64,000 nucleotides of DNA from Alligator mississippiensis. Its lineage: Eukaryota > Chordata > Crocodylia > Alligatoridae. Below, piece after piece: positions 44,226 through 54,812 of this stretch (position 1 is the stretch's first letter; every line of letters begins with the position of its first letter). Below the pieces are notes generated by a model. It was not told where the DNA came from. It saw nothing but the letters and a program-made list of their open reading frames with translations, and did no database searches. The translations under genes were made by a program, and so were the position numbers. The DNA lies in NCBI RefSeq assembly GCF_030867095.1, contig NC_081826.1, forward strand, positions 246,740,251-246,804,250, given 5' to 3'.

Positions 44226-45432
44226 TATTTCTCATCATTCTTTATATGAGGAAGTCCAGAGAATATGGTTCAGGAACTTGTTTCAGGAATAACTGTCATA
44301 ACTTACTATCTGAAACTTTCTTCTACTCTAAGCTTAATTAAGGATTCGTATTTGTGGCTTCACTGCAGGCAGGTTAAGTAAATGCTGAAAAAGAAAAAAA
44401 CAATAAAAAGCATAATGAAAATGTGAAGGGAATTGTAAAGATTTCTGTGATTTCTTAAGGCATCCTTCCTGGCATAAGCTTGGAAGGTGGTATTAGTTCA
44501 TATTCAGTCTTGATAGGACTGCTTTAGTCAAATTGACATATTCCTCCTTCTCTGCCCCAGGTAAATTGCCTCAATTATCATTTAGAATGGTGCATATTCT
44601 CTTTGAATTAGTTTTGCAAGTCTAGAACCCTAACACCTTTCCAAACACAGTCCTTTGCTCATATATGGCATACATTTTAGTTTGAAATTTTCAAAAAGCC
44701 AGAGCAATTAAATGTCACTGTTGGCATGAGCAAAACAAAGAACTGTTTTTCCCTTTACCTTCTCTATATGTTTATCAAATTGGTTGTTATTTGTTAAATA
44801 AATACCTACACTGGGGGGAAAACTGGCCTATTTAATATAATGGTCATCAATTATCCATTGTGCAGCTTTGGTCTGAGGCCAAAGGCCTTTAGTTGTTTGA
44901 TAATTTGTAGTCTAAAAGCTGCTAGCAAAAAGAGCTTAGAGCTGTACCTCAAGCACATAGAAGCTCATGACAAAAAAAAGAGTCATTTGCAAAAAGAAGG
45001 GCCAATATAGATTAATCTGAATTTGGGGCCAATGGAAACAGTGCTTCACTTCTAAAACCACCATCTTATTGTAATACAATTTAAGAAAAGAAAAATTGAA
45101 ATGCCTCCTATACATTTTAAATATAACCATTGTAGTGAACAATTCCCCAAATCTTTTCTGTCACAGTTTGTTTGGTTTTTTTACCAAAAGAAAAATAATG
45201 CTTTTCTTACTGAGACAGCTTAAACTGAAGTTTTTTCTTACATCCACATTTTTTTGAATTGTACCAAATTATTTTATTTTGTAAAAAGGATAAAAATACT
45301 CCTTGTCAGTGGTCGGGTGATTTCCTAACTTTTAGTAATCATCAAAAATATTGTGAGGGCTTGAACTGGACCACAGAGCTCCAAAACCTGTTTCTTCAAA
45401 ACTAACTGGATGCAAGTGTTTAAATACACCTA
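44226..45432. other. AT-rich stretch, nothing recognised
   Basis: About 1.2 kb of AT-rich sequence. No repeat ends, motifs or plausible exons found. Confidence 0.5.
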
Positions 45433-46883
45433 GTCTAGGGACAAGTGATGCATAAGCCAGTTTAAGTGATCAGAAAGCAATTAAACCTGTAACAGAATAG
45501 AAGTTCAGTGCACATAAGTCTCTTTCAAAATGGCTGAAACTGGTTTAAGATTAACCTGGTTGAATATAGTATCAGACTTAACTGATTTAGGTCAAACTGG
45601 TTTCCAGGATTTCTGTCCCAGACTCCATCCTGAATTAGGTTAACCTCACAGTCCCCCAGAATCCCAGGATGCTTTGCATCTCTCTGTTGGGTAGGGCTGG
45701 GCTGTGCTGTCTGGTCCAGCAGAGCAGGGTTGGTCCCACCCCTCTCTTCCCTAGCCAGAGCACTATCACTAATCTGTCTGGCTGAAAAGGGGGTGGGGTT
45801 GGGAAACCCTGCTTCAAAGTGCCAGAAGCCTGAGGGGAAACGGGAGGGAGGGTTAATGCGCCCCCCTCCATCCCCTCTTCCACCAGCATAGGACCCCAGC
45901 CAGGTTCTGCCTGGCAGGGGGGTAGCAGCCCTTGCCAGGCATTCCCATTCCCCCACCCCAGGTCACTGCACAAGCAACAGAAGCCGGGGTGGGGGAGGGA
46001 AGGGCATGGTACTGCAGCTTCTTGAATTCTTCTTTCGCTGTCTTCAACAAGTGTTCCTTTTGTTGTATCTCTTTAGTTGAAGCTTTGCATGTCAATAGTA
46101 ACCCTTCCAGAGTGATTTGTTTCTTTGTCTTTTTATTTGCCCAGGGTTTATGCCCAGAGATGGTCTGAGAGGACCACTGGTCACAAAACTGTATGAATAC
46201 ATCTGGTCCACAGAATATATCCATCCTTACTCCAAAAACCCAGAGCTGTTTTTTCTTATCACCCAGTCCTCTAATTCTAATAGCTCTTTTCTCACCAAGC
46301 CTACCATATCAAGACCATCCAAAAAAAGAAGGAAAGCTCCTGAATTCCTATTTAATCTGTGCTCCCTCCCTTGCAAAACCAGTTTGGCAAATTTAAGTGA
46401 TTGAGTCCAGTGTTCAACAAAATTTCCAAGTGCTGTGCACAATAAAGTCTCTCAGTGCAAGTGAATTCAGTAGTGCCCAGGGAAGGGGGAAGCTTGAGCA
46501 CTCCTGCAGCCAGTGGGGGTGGGGAGGCTAGGAACACCTAGCAAGGGTTGCTGCTTCCCTCCCCCTCCAGGAACACTTGGCTGGGGACCATGCAGGCCAG
46601 GCTGGGGATTTGAATCCCTCTCCAATCATATTCAGCCTGGCAGGGCCTGGCCATGCCCCCTCCTAAACTCAGTTTCCCTCCAGCCTTCTGGCCACTGCTG
46701 AAGGGAAGGGAGGGCTTGCTCTAGTGTCCCTGACTTCCAGCCTGAGCCACTTCAAGCATGTGGCTGCATTTCCAGAATCACACATAAATGTCTACTCACT
46801 TGCTTCCCAGTTAAATCTGCACAGGTCAGACTAACCTGCAAAGATTGAATTGATACAAGCTATTTCACAGTCTGTACTTAGCT
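45433..46883. mobile_element. Inverted-repeat DNA element, long copy with internal core
   Basis: Same family as 9420-9922. Left end GTCTAGGGACAAGTGATGCA; right end read inward GAGCTAAGTACAGAC. The flanking triplets are CTA and CAA, so the TAA-type duplication has decayed. The terminal parts form long imperfect inverted arms: GGACCCCAGCCAGGTTCTGCC (45890 on, one base over) corresponds to the reverse complement of 46560-46600, and CCAGAAGCCTGAGGGGAAAC (45821) to that of 46665-46690. Between the arms, about 45990-46470, lies a core not present in the short copy. Confidence 0.6.
45990..46470 (-). pseudogene. Core of the long copy with lysine-rich coding-like frames
   Basis: On the minus strand two overlapping frames look more protein-like than chance. 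One has VEHWTQSLKFAKLVLQGREH and LELEDWVIRKNSSGF (46405-46230). The other continues MDIFCGPDVFIQFCDQWSS (46224 on), ANKKTKKQITLEGLL and STKEIQQKEHLLKTAKEEFK, a probable amphipathic helix. I do not recognise the protein. It might be a remnant of the element's own second protein or a captured host fragment. No function is assigned. Confidence 0.3.
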
Positions 46884-46989
46884 CAAATGGAGTCCACTTA
46901 AATTGCCAGGAGTTAACAGCTTCAAAATCAGAAGTAGGATAAAATCTGCCATAATCCCCACCATAAAAAATTACCTAAAGGAAAAAATT

Positions 46990-47060
46990 CACAAGGCAAG
47001 GATTTTTGTGGATGATCTATTTTATTGGACCAACTGCATAATTAGGATAGACTATACCGC
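46990..47060 (+). repeat. Interspersed repeat fragment (TTTTATTGGACCAACT type)
   Basis: GATGATCTATTTTATTGGAC then CAACTGCATAATTAGGATAG: same repeat as at 38115. Only about 70 bases are recognisable. Confidence 0.45.
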
Positions 47061-47779
47061 TATTATGATTTGATATTACTGAATCCTTTAACCTTTAAAA
47101 AATATTTTGGCAGAGAATTAAACAATTCTTACTGACACACACATACATGTAATATAGTAATAGATATAATATTAGCATCTCACACTGATGATGTATAAGA
47201 ATTCATCAAAAAGTACCTTTTTAGCATGAGGATTTGCACACATGAAATATCAAACATATTTCTGATTGGCAAGATTATAAAACACATGAAAACTACTGAT
47301 GGAGCTGTGGCATGTGTGCTTTATGTCTCTCCTCCTTTTGCAGTGTATTTAAACAGCATATTTTAAATTTCAGGACACCTACATTGTATCTATATTTAAA
47401 CATGCTTCTATATTTGGCAACTTCTTCCCAAATTTTCTTCAAGCTCTCAGGTGGTATTTCAGTGTGTCTTTGCAAAGCAAGTATAGTCTAGCAAGAGAAC
47501 AGGTTCACTGTTCAAGTTTCCTGTAAAATATTGCCTTTGGAATTTTGAAGTTATTTGTTCTTATAAAATGTCCAACCTAATGAAGTTGAGACTTGATCAA
47601 GATGAGCACTATTTATTTGACTTTTCTGAAGCACTTCTTTATTTGCAATGCTAGCCTCTATTTACAATCTGATGTTATAAATGGAAGAGAGGAATCAGAG
47701 ATCAAATTGATTAAGCTGATGTGCCACTGATAAAGGGTCCACCTGTTTGCAATTGTAGAGTAACAGTTTGTAATATAGA
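47061..47779. other. AT-rich stretch, nothing recognised
   Basis: About 700 bases of AT-rich sequence between an interspersed repeat fragment and the facing CR1 ends. No supported feature. Confidence 0.5.
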
Positions 47780-47858
47780 GCAGGGGGGCTGGACCCAATG
47801 ATCTCACAAGGTCCCTTCCAGCCCTAAACTTCTGTGAATCTGTGTGAATCTGTGAATA
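47780..47858 (+). mobile_element. CR1 3' tail only, sense orientation
   Basis: GGGGGCTGGACCCAATGATC, GTCCCTTCCAGCCCTAAAC and three GTGAATCT-type units: the last 79 or so bases of a CR1. A second CR1 tail in the opposite orientation starts two bases after it. Confidence 0.8.
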
Positions 47859-47860
47859 TG

Positions 47861-48742
47861 CATAGTTTCATAGTTTCATAGTAGCTAGGGTCAGGAGAGA
47901 CCTGAACAGATCATCTAGCCTGATGCCCTGCCACAGGCAGGAATGAATGCTGGGTTCACAAGACCACGGACAGGTGATCAGCCAACCTCCTCTTGAATTT
48001 GCCCAAGGTAAGGGCGAGGACCACTTCCCTGGGAAGCTGGTTCCAGATTTTGGCCACCCTAACTGCAAAATATTGCCTTCTGATCTCTAACCTAAACCTA
48101 TTCTCCATCAGCTTATTACCATTGTTCCTTGTCACCCCAGGTGGTGCTGGGGAGAAAAGGGCTCTACCTATTTGCTGTTGATCTCCCCTGATGAGTTTGT
48201 AGGCAGCCACCAGGTCCCCCCTCAGCCTCCTCTTGCTGAGGCTGAACAGGTTCAGGTCCTTCAGTCTCTCCTCATAGGGTCTGTCCTGCTGCCCTCTCAC
48301 CAAGCAGATGGCCCTCCTCTGAACCCTCTCCAGGCTGGCCACATCTCTTTTGAAGTGCAGCACCCAGAACTAGATGCAGTACTCCACCTGCAGCCTGACC
48401 AAAGTCACATAGAGGGGGAGTATCACTTCTCTGGATCGGCTTGAGATACATCTTTGGATGCATGACAAGGTATGGCTGGCCTTGCTGGCTGCAGTCTGGC
48501 ATTGGCGGCTCATGTTCATCTTGGAGTCAATAATGACTCCAAGATCCCTTTCTGCCTCTGTGCTTTCAAGAGGGGAACTCCCCAGCCTGTATGTACACTG
48601 TGGATTCCTTCTCCCTAGGTGCAGCACCCTGTGTTTATCAACGTTGAACCCCATCCTGTTCTCATCTGCCCACTTTTGTAGTCTGTCTAAATCTATTTTC
48701 AGCCAATCTCTCCCTTCAAGTGTGCCCACCTCACCCCGTGTC
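47861..48742 (-). mobile_element. CR1 LINE 3' fragment, antisense (CR1-E)
   Basis: Minus strand. The tail (CATAGTTTCATAGTTTCATA) is at the left. ORF2 C-terminal blocks run rightwards: [70 protein letters not shown] and, near 48690, DLDRLQKWADENRMGFNVDK. It is 5'-truncated near 48742, just after the RT catalytic region. A 135-codon frame (48363-47956) and a 149-codon frame (48819-48370) cover most of it. Confidence 0.85.
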
Positions 48743-49885
48743 ATTCGGCTGCCTCCTGAGGTTCCATGAGATGATACTTTCCCAATGTATTTTTGTTCTT
48801 TTTGTGAGCTTGTATGCATATTTTACTCTATCTTTTCCTCACTGAGTTTTTTCCTATATTAATGATTCTCAACCAGGGTGCCACAGGATCCCTTAATTAT
48901 TTCTTTACATGGAATGTAAGCACTGTTAGGTTTGCAAATATGATTCGCAAGATAAACCCAGAGATTTTAAATAGAAATCCATAGTTGTGGTCTTTCTGAT
49001 TTCTTTGCAACAGGAAAACTTCTCTATTATTTTCTATAGGCAAAAAAGTGAAAACAAAGGGTTGGCATTTTCTGAAGGTCTCCTTAGGTACATGTGCTAT
49101 TAATGCACTGTAAGCTCACTGCATAGTAAAATAATGTGCAGCAAGCTTTCCCCAGGACCGCATCTACACATGCACCCATCAGGAGCAAATTTGCTACCAA
49201 TGGGAGCATTTCAGTAAAGGGCTACTCCTGCCCTGCTCAGCCCCCCTACAGAAACTGGGTGCCAGCCTGGGGCTGGTAGGGGGCACCAGAGTCAGGCCTC
49301 AGCTCCACGGGGCAGGAAGAGCTTTCTTACATCCAAGGCAGTTGCCTCTCAGCCCCACAAACTGATCAGCAGATCAGGGCATGGAGCTGGGAAATTGTCC
49401 CCTCCCCAAGCAACTGTTTCCCAGCCCCATGCCCATATCTTCCAATCAGGGTGCAAGAGTGGGAAACAGCTGCTCAGGGGATGGAACAGTTGCCCTGCCC
49501 CTTGCTGCCTGGGCTGACTGGCTGCTGACTGCCACCTATTTGTGGCACAGCACACCACCCATGCCTCACATGCAGGTGTTCCCCACATTGCTAATATGTC
49601 AGGGGTTGACCCTGGGAGATCCCATGGTCAAAAAAAAATACATGCCTAGAAAAAGAAGGGAGGTGCTATGTTTTATGTGGAATCTTGAAAATTTTCCCAA
49701 ACTGGCTGTATGTCTGTGTTGCTATCAACAGTGAATCAGGTTCTTTCTTGAATATTCTGTTGCAGTGGGGACCATCTTTTTTGGCTGGTATAAATGACAA
49801 TCCTTGACCCTCCCACATTACTGCTCTGATCCCTGCCCCTGCAAGACATAGTTGATAGACATGAGAAATGTAGTTTGCATCATGG
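48743..49885. other. No gene recognised; repeat-like GC-richer zone
   Basis: AT-rich up to about 49080, then GC-richer to about 49620. The zone near 49090-49170 resembles the palindromic repeat at 43313. Removing the gypsy element that follows would join 49890 directly to 55624, so the two flanks were once continuous. Confidence 0.4.
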
Positions 49886-50035
49886 GACACAGTCGCAGAG
49901 CACTTAGGTGCCCTGCTCCTAAGAAGGGAGAAAACTGCTAGGGGAAGCCATAGCAATGAGTAATGAGCACAGCTGCTGGTTGCCAGGGCAACCAGAGGAG
50001 GTCAGCTGACCAGAAGGGGCAGGGCCTGGCTCCCA

Positions 50036-50041
50036 TATAAA
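50036..50041 (+). promoter_or_regulatory. TATA box, 5' LTR
   Basis: TATAAA in the context GGCTCCCATATAAAGCCC, conserved in the 3' LTR (54960-54965) and in the related solo LTR (16838-16843). Transcription should start some 25-30 bases downstream, near the GAGGCCAGGCTGG segment shared by all three. Confidence 0.65.
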
Positions 50042-50379
50042 GCCCACGGGCTGAGGCCAGGCTGGTAGTTCTCTGCCAGTGGCCAAAGGGGAAGGAGCTC
50101 TCTCAGGGAAGAAAGGGAAAGCCTGACTGCAGGAGACATGTTTGACACTGTGGAGGGATGGGGTATTCCCCGGTAGGCTTGAATGATGTTTTAGCCGGGT
50201 GGCTTTAATTTATGTTACAGCCCAGGGGCTTATGTTTTGTTGCTGTTTAAATACCGGTGGTTTGGGTGAGGCTACTAGGGGTTGGAGGAGGCCTCAAAGG
50301 GGACCCACAGCAGCGTGGGGACCCCAGTACCAGTGAGGGCGCAGCATTCGGGGTGCACTGACCCCAGCTTCAGAAAGGG

Positions 50380-50475
50380 CGGCACTTGAGAAGCCCCCAG
50401 GAGAGGGGGGTGGCACTTGAGAAACCCCCAGGAGAGGGGGCGGCACTTTGAGAAGCCCCCAGGAGAGCGGGCAGA
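50380..50475 (+). repeat. Short tandem repeat array in the 5' LTR
   Basis: Three units of about 33 bases, each containing CACTTGAGAA, GCCCCCAGGAGAG or close variants. The 3' LTR has fewer units at the same place (near 55270-55325). This accounts for most of the length difference between the LTRs. Confidence 0.8.
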
Positions 50476-50767
50476 GTAAGACAGGGCCATGCAAGGCCCA
50501 GAGAGAGGAAAAGGGGGCCAGATTATAACAAGGCCCAGACCGCACAAAGTCAATTCCATCGGCAAGGCGTGGGCTGTGGTGTAGGGTAGGAAACGGAGCC
50601 GCAGATAGTGCCCCCTGGCATCGGGGCAGAAAAAGGGCAGCCTCCCACTAATTAATATCAATTAAGCAATTAACAGCAAGGCGTGGCAGATGAGAAGGTG
50701 GGCGGTTGCCCCAGGAACAGGTGTGCAGGCCATGTTTAGATCGGCCCAGAGCGGATACCTGTTACAA

Positions 50768-50785
50768 TGGTGCATTGGCTGGGAA
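50768..50785 (+). promoter_or_regulatory. Primer binding site matching the tRNA-Gly(GCC) 3' end
   Basis: TGGTGCATTGGCTGGGAA, one base after the LTR. The complement of the 3' end of vertebrate tRNA-Gly(GCC) is TGGTGCATTGGCCGGGAA, so 17 of 18 bases agree. It begins with TGG as required for pairing with CCA. Confidence 0.8.
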
Positions 50786-50910
50786 CATTTCATATGACAG
50801 TATGCATCATAGGACGCTGATTTGCCCGTATGAGGAAAAGAATCCTTGGGTCCAAAGAGAGAGAGAAGTGGGAGTAGATGCTTAGCCTGAGCCCAGAGTC
50901 ACAACCACAG

Positions 50911-51629
50911 GTTTTGGTTTGGCTACAGCAAACGATACAAGGCCTACGGGAGCAAGCCACTAGACAATAGGCTCTGTTAGCCAACGCGATTGAAAGCATC
51001 CACACACGGCCGACGATCCAGGTTGGGATGTGTGGCTACGGAGCTAGGAGTGACCCTGAAGTGGGAGACAAGCCACCTGCGGTTATGGTCGAAGTGACAA
51101 TGGAGGGCAAAAAGGTACGAGCTATGCTGGACTCAGGCTTCTTGCAGACGATGGTGCGGAGCAACGTGCTACCGACTAAAGAAGGGAGATAGCGGACTAC
51201 ATAAAGGAACAATGTTGGTGTGGGGACTCCCTCGGAGTTGGCAGAGTAGTGGTCATACTTCAAGTAGGCGATAGGACCCGGCAGATGCTAGTTGGGGTTG
51301 CTGAGCATTTACCCTACCCAGTAGTACTGGGTTGCAACTGGCCTGAGCTGTTGGGGGAGATAGCCAGGGTGAGGCCGAAGGAGAAGGTTGAGAGAGTCGC
51401 AGTAGAGACAGAACAAGTACCCCCTGAAGAAGAGGCTAGACAAGAGTTGGATGTCTCCTCTTTGTGGGAAGATGAACATCGTCAGCTGGAGCAAAGTTGG
51501 GAGGCAGACTTTCGGTATGCATTGCAAGAACACCTAGCTCAACCAGACAGTGAGGTCTCATGGCCGGAGCTGATGAAGACGACACCGAGATTCGAGGTAA
51601 AGAATAGTCTCCTGTACCGAACTGAGTGA
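50911..51629 (+). pseudogene. Gag trace fused to aspartic protease remnant
   Basis: A frame from 50911 starts with WLQQTIQGLREQATRQ, an in-frame TAG (50968-50970), then ALLANAIESI: a heptad-like helix as found at the start of Gmr1-type gag. Barely 30 codons later come VMVEVTMEGKKVRAMLDSG (active-site D-S-G at 51130-51138) and QTMVRSNVLP. A frameshift near 51190 shifts the rest of the protease to the third frame: CGDSLGVGRVVVILQVGDR and YPVVLGCNWPELLG (51312-51350), the equivalent of the ILG block. The open frame runs to a TGA at 51627 through an acidic linker. Capsid and any zinc knuckle are missing, so no particle could form from this copy. Protease activity is lost through the frameshift. 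Confidence 0.8.
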
Positions 51630-52833
51630 GGGAAGCCTGGAGGGGAGGAGGTCATACAGTTGCTAGTACCTCAGCGATATCAACGGGCTGTCTTGAAGGT
51701 GGCTCATGAACTCCCTATGGGGGGACATTTGGGCAGAGACAAAACTGAAGCTCGCATTAGGGCAAGATTCTTTTGGCCTGGACTGTTCCAAGAAGTGATG
51801 AGTTATTGCACCTCCTGTCCTGTGTGCCAAAAAGCGAACCCTAGGTGCCCCCCAAAGGCCCCTTTAATTCTGATGCCTTTGATAGAGGTTCCCTTTGAGT
51901 GAGTGGCTGTGGACATCGTGGGGCCACTTCCCCGAAGTAGCACTGGAAACCAGTATATCCTAGTCCTACCAGATTCTGCAACCAGGTACCCGGATGGCAT
52001 GCCGATGCGAACCATATCCGCTCCAAAGGTGGCAAACAAGCTATTGAAGATATTCTCTCAGGTAGGATTCCCTCAGGAACTGTTGACAGACCAGGGCATG
52101 AATTTTACCTCACGCATCTTCGAGGGAGTGAGTAAAGCCCTAGGAATTAAACACCTGAAGACGGCAGTCTATCACCCTCAAATGGACGGACTTGTGGAAT
52201 GTTTTAATCAGACCCTGAAACAGATGTTAAAGAAGTTTGTCGCTGAGAACCCTCAGGATTGGGATAAAATGATACCACCTTTGTTGTTTGCTGTAAGAGA
52301 GGTGCCCCAGGCCTCAACCGGATTTTCACCCTTTGAACTATTATATGGCCGGCAACCCCGGGGAATACTGGGTCTGATTAAAGAAGGTTGGGAGGAACAA
52401 CAGGCAACAGGGTAAAGACCAGAACTTGATCCAGTCAGTGATACAACTGTGGGAATGCCTTTAAGCCACTCAGAGTGAGGTCGTACGAAATCTCAGAGAG
52501 CCCCAGCAATGTCAGGTGAGATATTACAACAAGGGCACCCGGGAAAGGAAGTTTGAGGTGGGGGACTGCATGTTGGTTCTATTACCTGACCGGGAGAGTA
52601 AGTTGCTTGCCCGGTGGCAGGGACCGTATGACGTTATACACCAAGTGGGGCCCTTGGACTATGAGGTGTATCAGACAGACAAACAAAAGAAGAAGCAGGT
52701 ATACCACGTCAATCTGCTGAAGAAGTGGGAAGACCGAGAGTGTATGTATCTGGCCTCTCATCCTGATGAACTAGAATTAAGACCCTCTTTGACAGAGGAA
52801 ATTAGACCGGGTAACATAGAACTGGCCTCGTGA
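51630..52833 (+). pseudogene. Integrase, upstream of the reverse transcriptase
   Basis: Joins the element's DNA to the host chromosome. The zinc-binding HHCC part is complete: H at 51705 and 51726 (AHELPMGGHLG), then CTSCPVC near 51808. An in-frame TGA at 51900 precedes the core: VDIVGPLP (first D, 51912), LTDQGMNF (second D, 52089) and GLVECFNQTLK (E, 52197). This gives D-D35-E spacing. PFELLYGRQPRG follows. A frameshift near 52413 and a TAA near 52462 lead to the C-terminal part VGDCMLVLLPD and KLLARWQGPYDVI, a GPY/F-type domain typical of gypsy integrases. The frame then runs, through a TGA at 52831, straight into the RT region, which shows the domain order is real and not a rearrangement of separate copies. 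Confidence 0.9.
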
Positions 52834-54204
52834 CTATCGGAGGAACAGAGGAGACAGGCTGCCAAACTAATCAGGGAGTTTGGAGACATGTTCCAGAAAA
52901 TGCCTGGGGAAGCTCAGGGTGTGGTACACCGGATAAAAACTCCTCCAAGCCAGGTGATACGGGAGGGTTGGAGATGGATTCCCCAGCGACTACAAAGACA
53001 GATAAAGACCGAGATTGAGATGATGCTAGAGAAGGGCATCATATGCAGGTCCCACAGTGACTGGCAGAGCCCCATCGTGGCAGTACCTAAGCCCGATGGA
53101 AAAATTTGTCTCGGTGTTGATTTCCGGAAGGTAAATGCAGTAGCGAAGTTTGATACCTATCCGATGCCAAGAGTAGATGAACTGATAAAAAACACTGGAC
53201 AAGCTCGCTACATCTCCACCTTAGACCTGACAACAGGTTATTGGCAGGTACCAGTAGCACCTGAAGATCAAGAGAAGACAGCATTTGCCAACCCGTGGGG
53301 GCTCTTCCAGTTCCGACACATGCCATTCGGATTCCATGGAGCTGTAGCTACATTTCAGTGGCTAATGGACAGAGTTTTGGCCTGTCATATGGGTTGTGCT
53401 GCAGCGTACATAGACGATATTATTATATATACTGAAGAATGGGCCAAACACCTCAAAGTGCTAAAGGCAGTGGTTCAAGACTTGAGACGGACTGAGCTGA
53501 CAGACAATCCAAAAAAATGTACCATAGGGAAAGAAGAAACTCAATACCTGGGGTTCCTAGTAGGAAGTGGAAAAGTGAGACCGTTATTAAGCAGGGTGGA
53601 GGCTTTGCGGAGGTACCAAGCTCCCCAATCTAAAAAACAAGTGAGGGCTTTTTTGGGGCTAGCCAACTATTATAGAAGGTTTGTACCCCGCTTTGCGGAT
53701 TTAGTTGTACCATTGACAGAGATGACAAAGGCAGGGGCTCCTGCCAAGGTGAGATGGATGCCGGAGGCAGAAAAGACATTCCAAGCGGTGAAGGAAGCAC
53801 TGTGCTTGCAACCCCTGCTGTATACCCCAGACTTTAATAAACCCTTCCTGGTACAGACTGGTGCATCAAAAGCAGCTGTTGGAGCGGTGTTGATCCAGAT
53901 AGAGGGGGAAGAAGAGCGCCCTATAGCATACATAAGTAGGAAGTTACACCCACTGGAGCAGAATTACACCACAATAGAAAAAGAGTGTTTGGCGATTAAG
54001 TGGGCAGTGGAAACACTCCGCTACTATCTGCTAGGATGGTGGTTCATGCTGATTACGAACCACGCGCCCCTATGCTGGTTGCAGAGCATGAACACGGACA
54101 ATGCTAGGCTGATGAAGTGGGCCCTTAGTCTGTAACCATAGTGTTTTGAGGTAAAACATCGCCCTGGAACCAAGAACATAAGCGCTGATTTCTTCTCGAG
54201 GTAA
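52834..54204 (+). pseudogene. Reverse transcriptase-RNase H
   Basis: The open frame 52888-54135 (415 codons) covers the RT: RWIPQRLQRQIKTEIEMMLE, SDWQSPIVAVPKPDGKI, FRKVNAVAKFDTYPMPR, STLDLTTGYWQVPV and FGFHGAVATFQ. The catalytic box YIDD is at 53407-53418. QYLGFLV and RAFLGLANYYRRFVP follow. RNase H starts near 53840. Its first catalytic aspartate is gone (QTGAS in place of TDAS; codon 53860), EKECLAIKW keeps the glutamate, and the TDH aspartate has become asparagine (ITNHAPL; codon 54058). Two stops (54133, 54139) precede the end, FEVKHRPGTKN ... ADFFSR, which finishes at 54204. RT residues look intact; RNase H is inactivated. Confidence 0.92.
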
Positions 54205-54798
54205 TAAAAGTAAGAAGAGGGGATAGGAGAAACAGAAAGACCACGGCCAAGAGAGAAGAGTGGGGTGTGTGTGTAGCAGAGAACCCTAACCCTGTTACTA
54301 AGCGGCAGAGTGGCGCCCCGAGTCATAGAACCTTCCAGTTAGGGCCGGCCAGCCCAAGAGAGACCCAGACCCAATCCCTATCAGCCGGTCAAGTGGCAGG
54401 AGGAGGAGGGTCAACCCTTTGTAAATGTCGAGCGAAGAAGGACAGAGGGACGGCCGAGAGGCGGACTCCTAATGGTTACGGTACTGTGCCTGATACCTCC
54501 ATCAGAGAAATACAACAGGCCCGGGGCCATTCTTCACAATTATTTAAAGGCTGTAGGGAAAAGACAGGCCTAAGCAGCACCCTACCAAGGTTGGCTAATG
54601 TGGGGGGACTGCCTGCGGTGGGGCAAACCCCATGAAATCCCACATGGTGCACTTTGGGTAAAATGCAGGTAGGAGGTGCCTAAAAACCTCCGCCTCTGGG
54701 CGTCTAGAAGGTCAAAGAAAAAGAGCCAGGACCAGAGAGAACAGAGACAGGATGTGCAGTAGATAAGAGTCAAGAACCGGCTTAGTGAGTCTGAATCT
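54205..54798 (+). other. Gypsy element 3' internal region with a 122-codon open frame
   Basis: Between RNase H and the polypurine tract. An open frame (54267-54635) is rich in R, Q, G and T (for example STLCKCRAKKDRG) but has no motif that I recognise and no envelope features such as membrane segments. It is probably untranslated sequence. Confidence 0.4.
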
Positions 54799-54812
54799 TG
54801 AGGGGGGAGGTG
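54799..54812 (+). promoter_or_regulatory. Polypurine tract
   Basis: TGAGGGGGGAGGTG directly precedes the 3' LTR, the expected primer for plus-strand DNA synthesis. Confidence 0.75.

Larger units (their letters stand above)
49891..50766 (+). repeat. 5' LTR (876 bp) of the Gmr1-like element
   Basis: Begins AGTCGCAGAGCACTTAGG (the TG end mutated to AG) and ends ATACCTGTTACA. TATAAA is at 50036-50041. It matches the 3' LTR along its whole length but has a longer short-repeat array (50380-50473) and a 13-base segment after the TATA box that the 3' LTR lacks. Many substitutions separate the two LTRs, so the insertion is not very recent. Confidence 0.9.

Noticed and set aside
54267..54635. 122-codon frame downstream of RNase H as a possible extra gene (envelope-like)
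   Set aside because: No signal peptide, membrane segment or cysteine pattern; position before the polypurine tract fits untranslated retrotransposon sequence.
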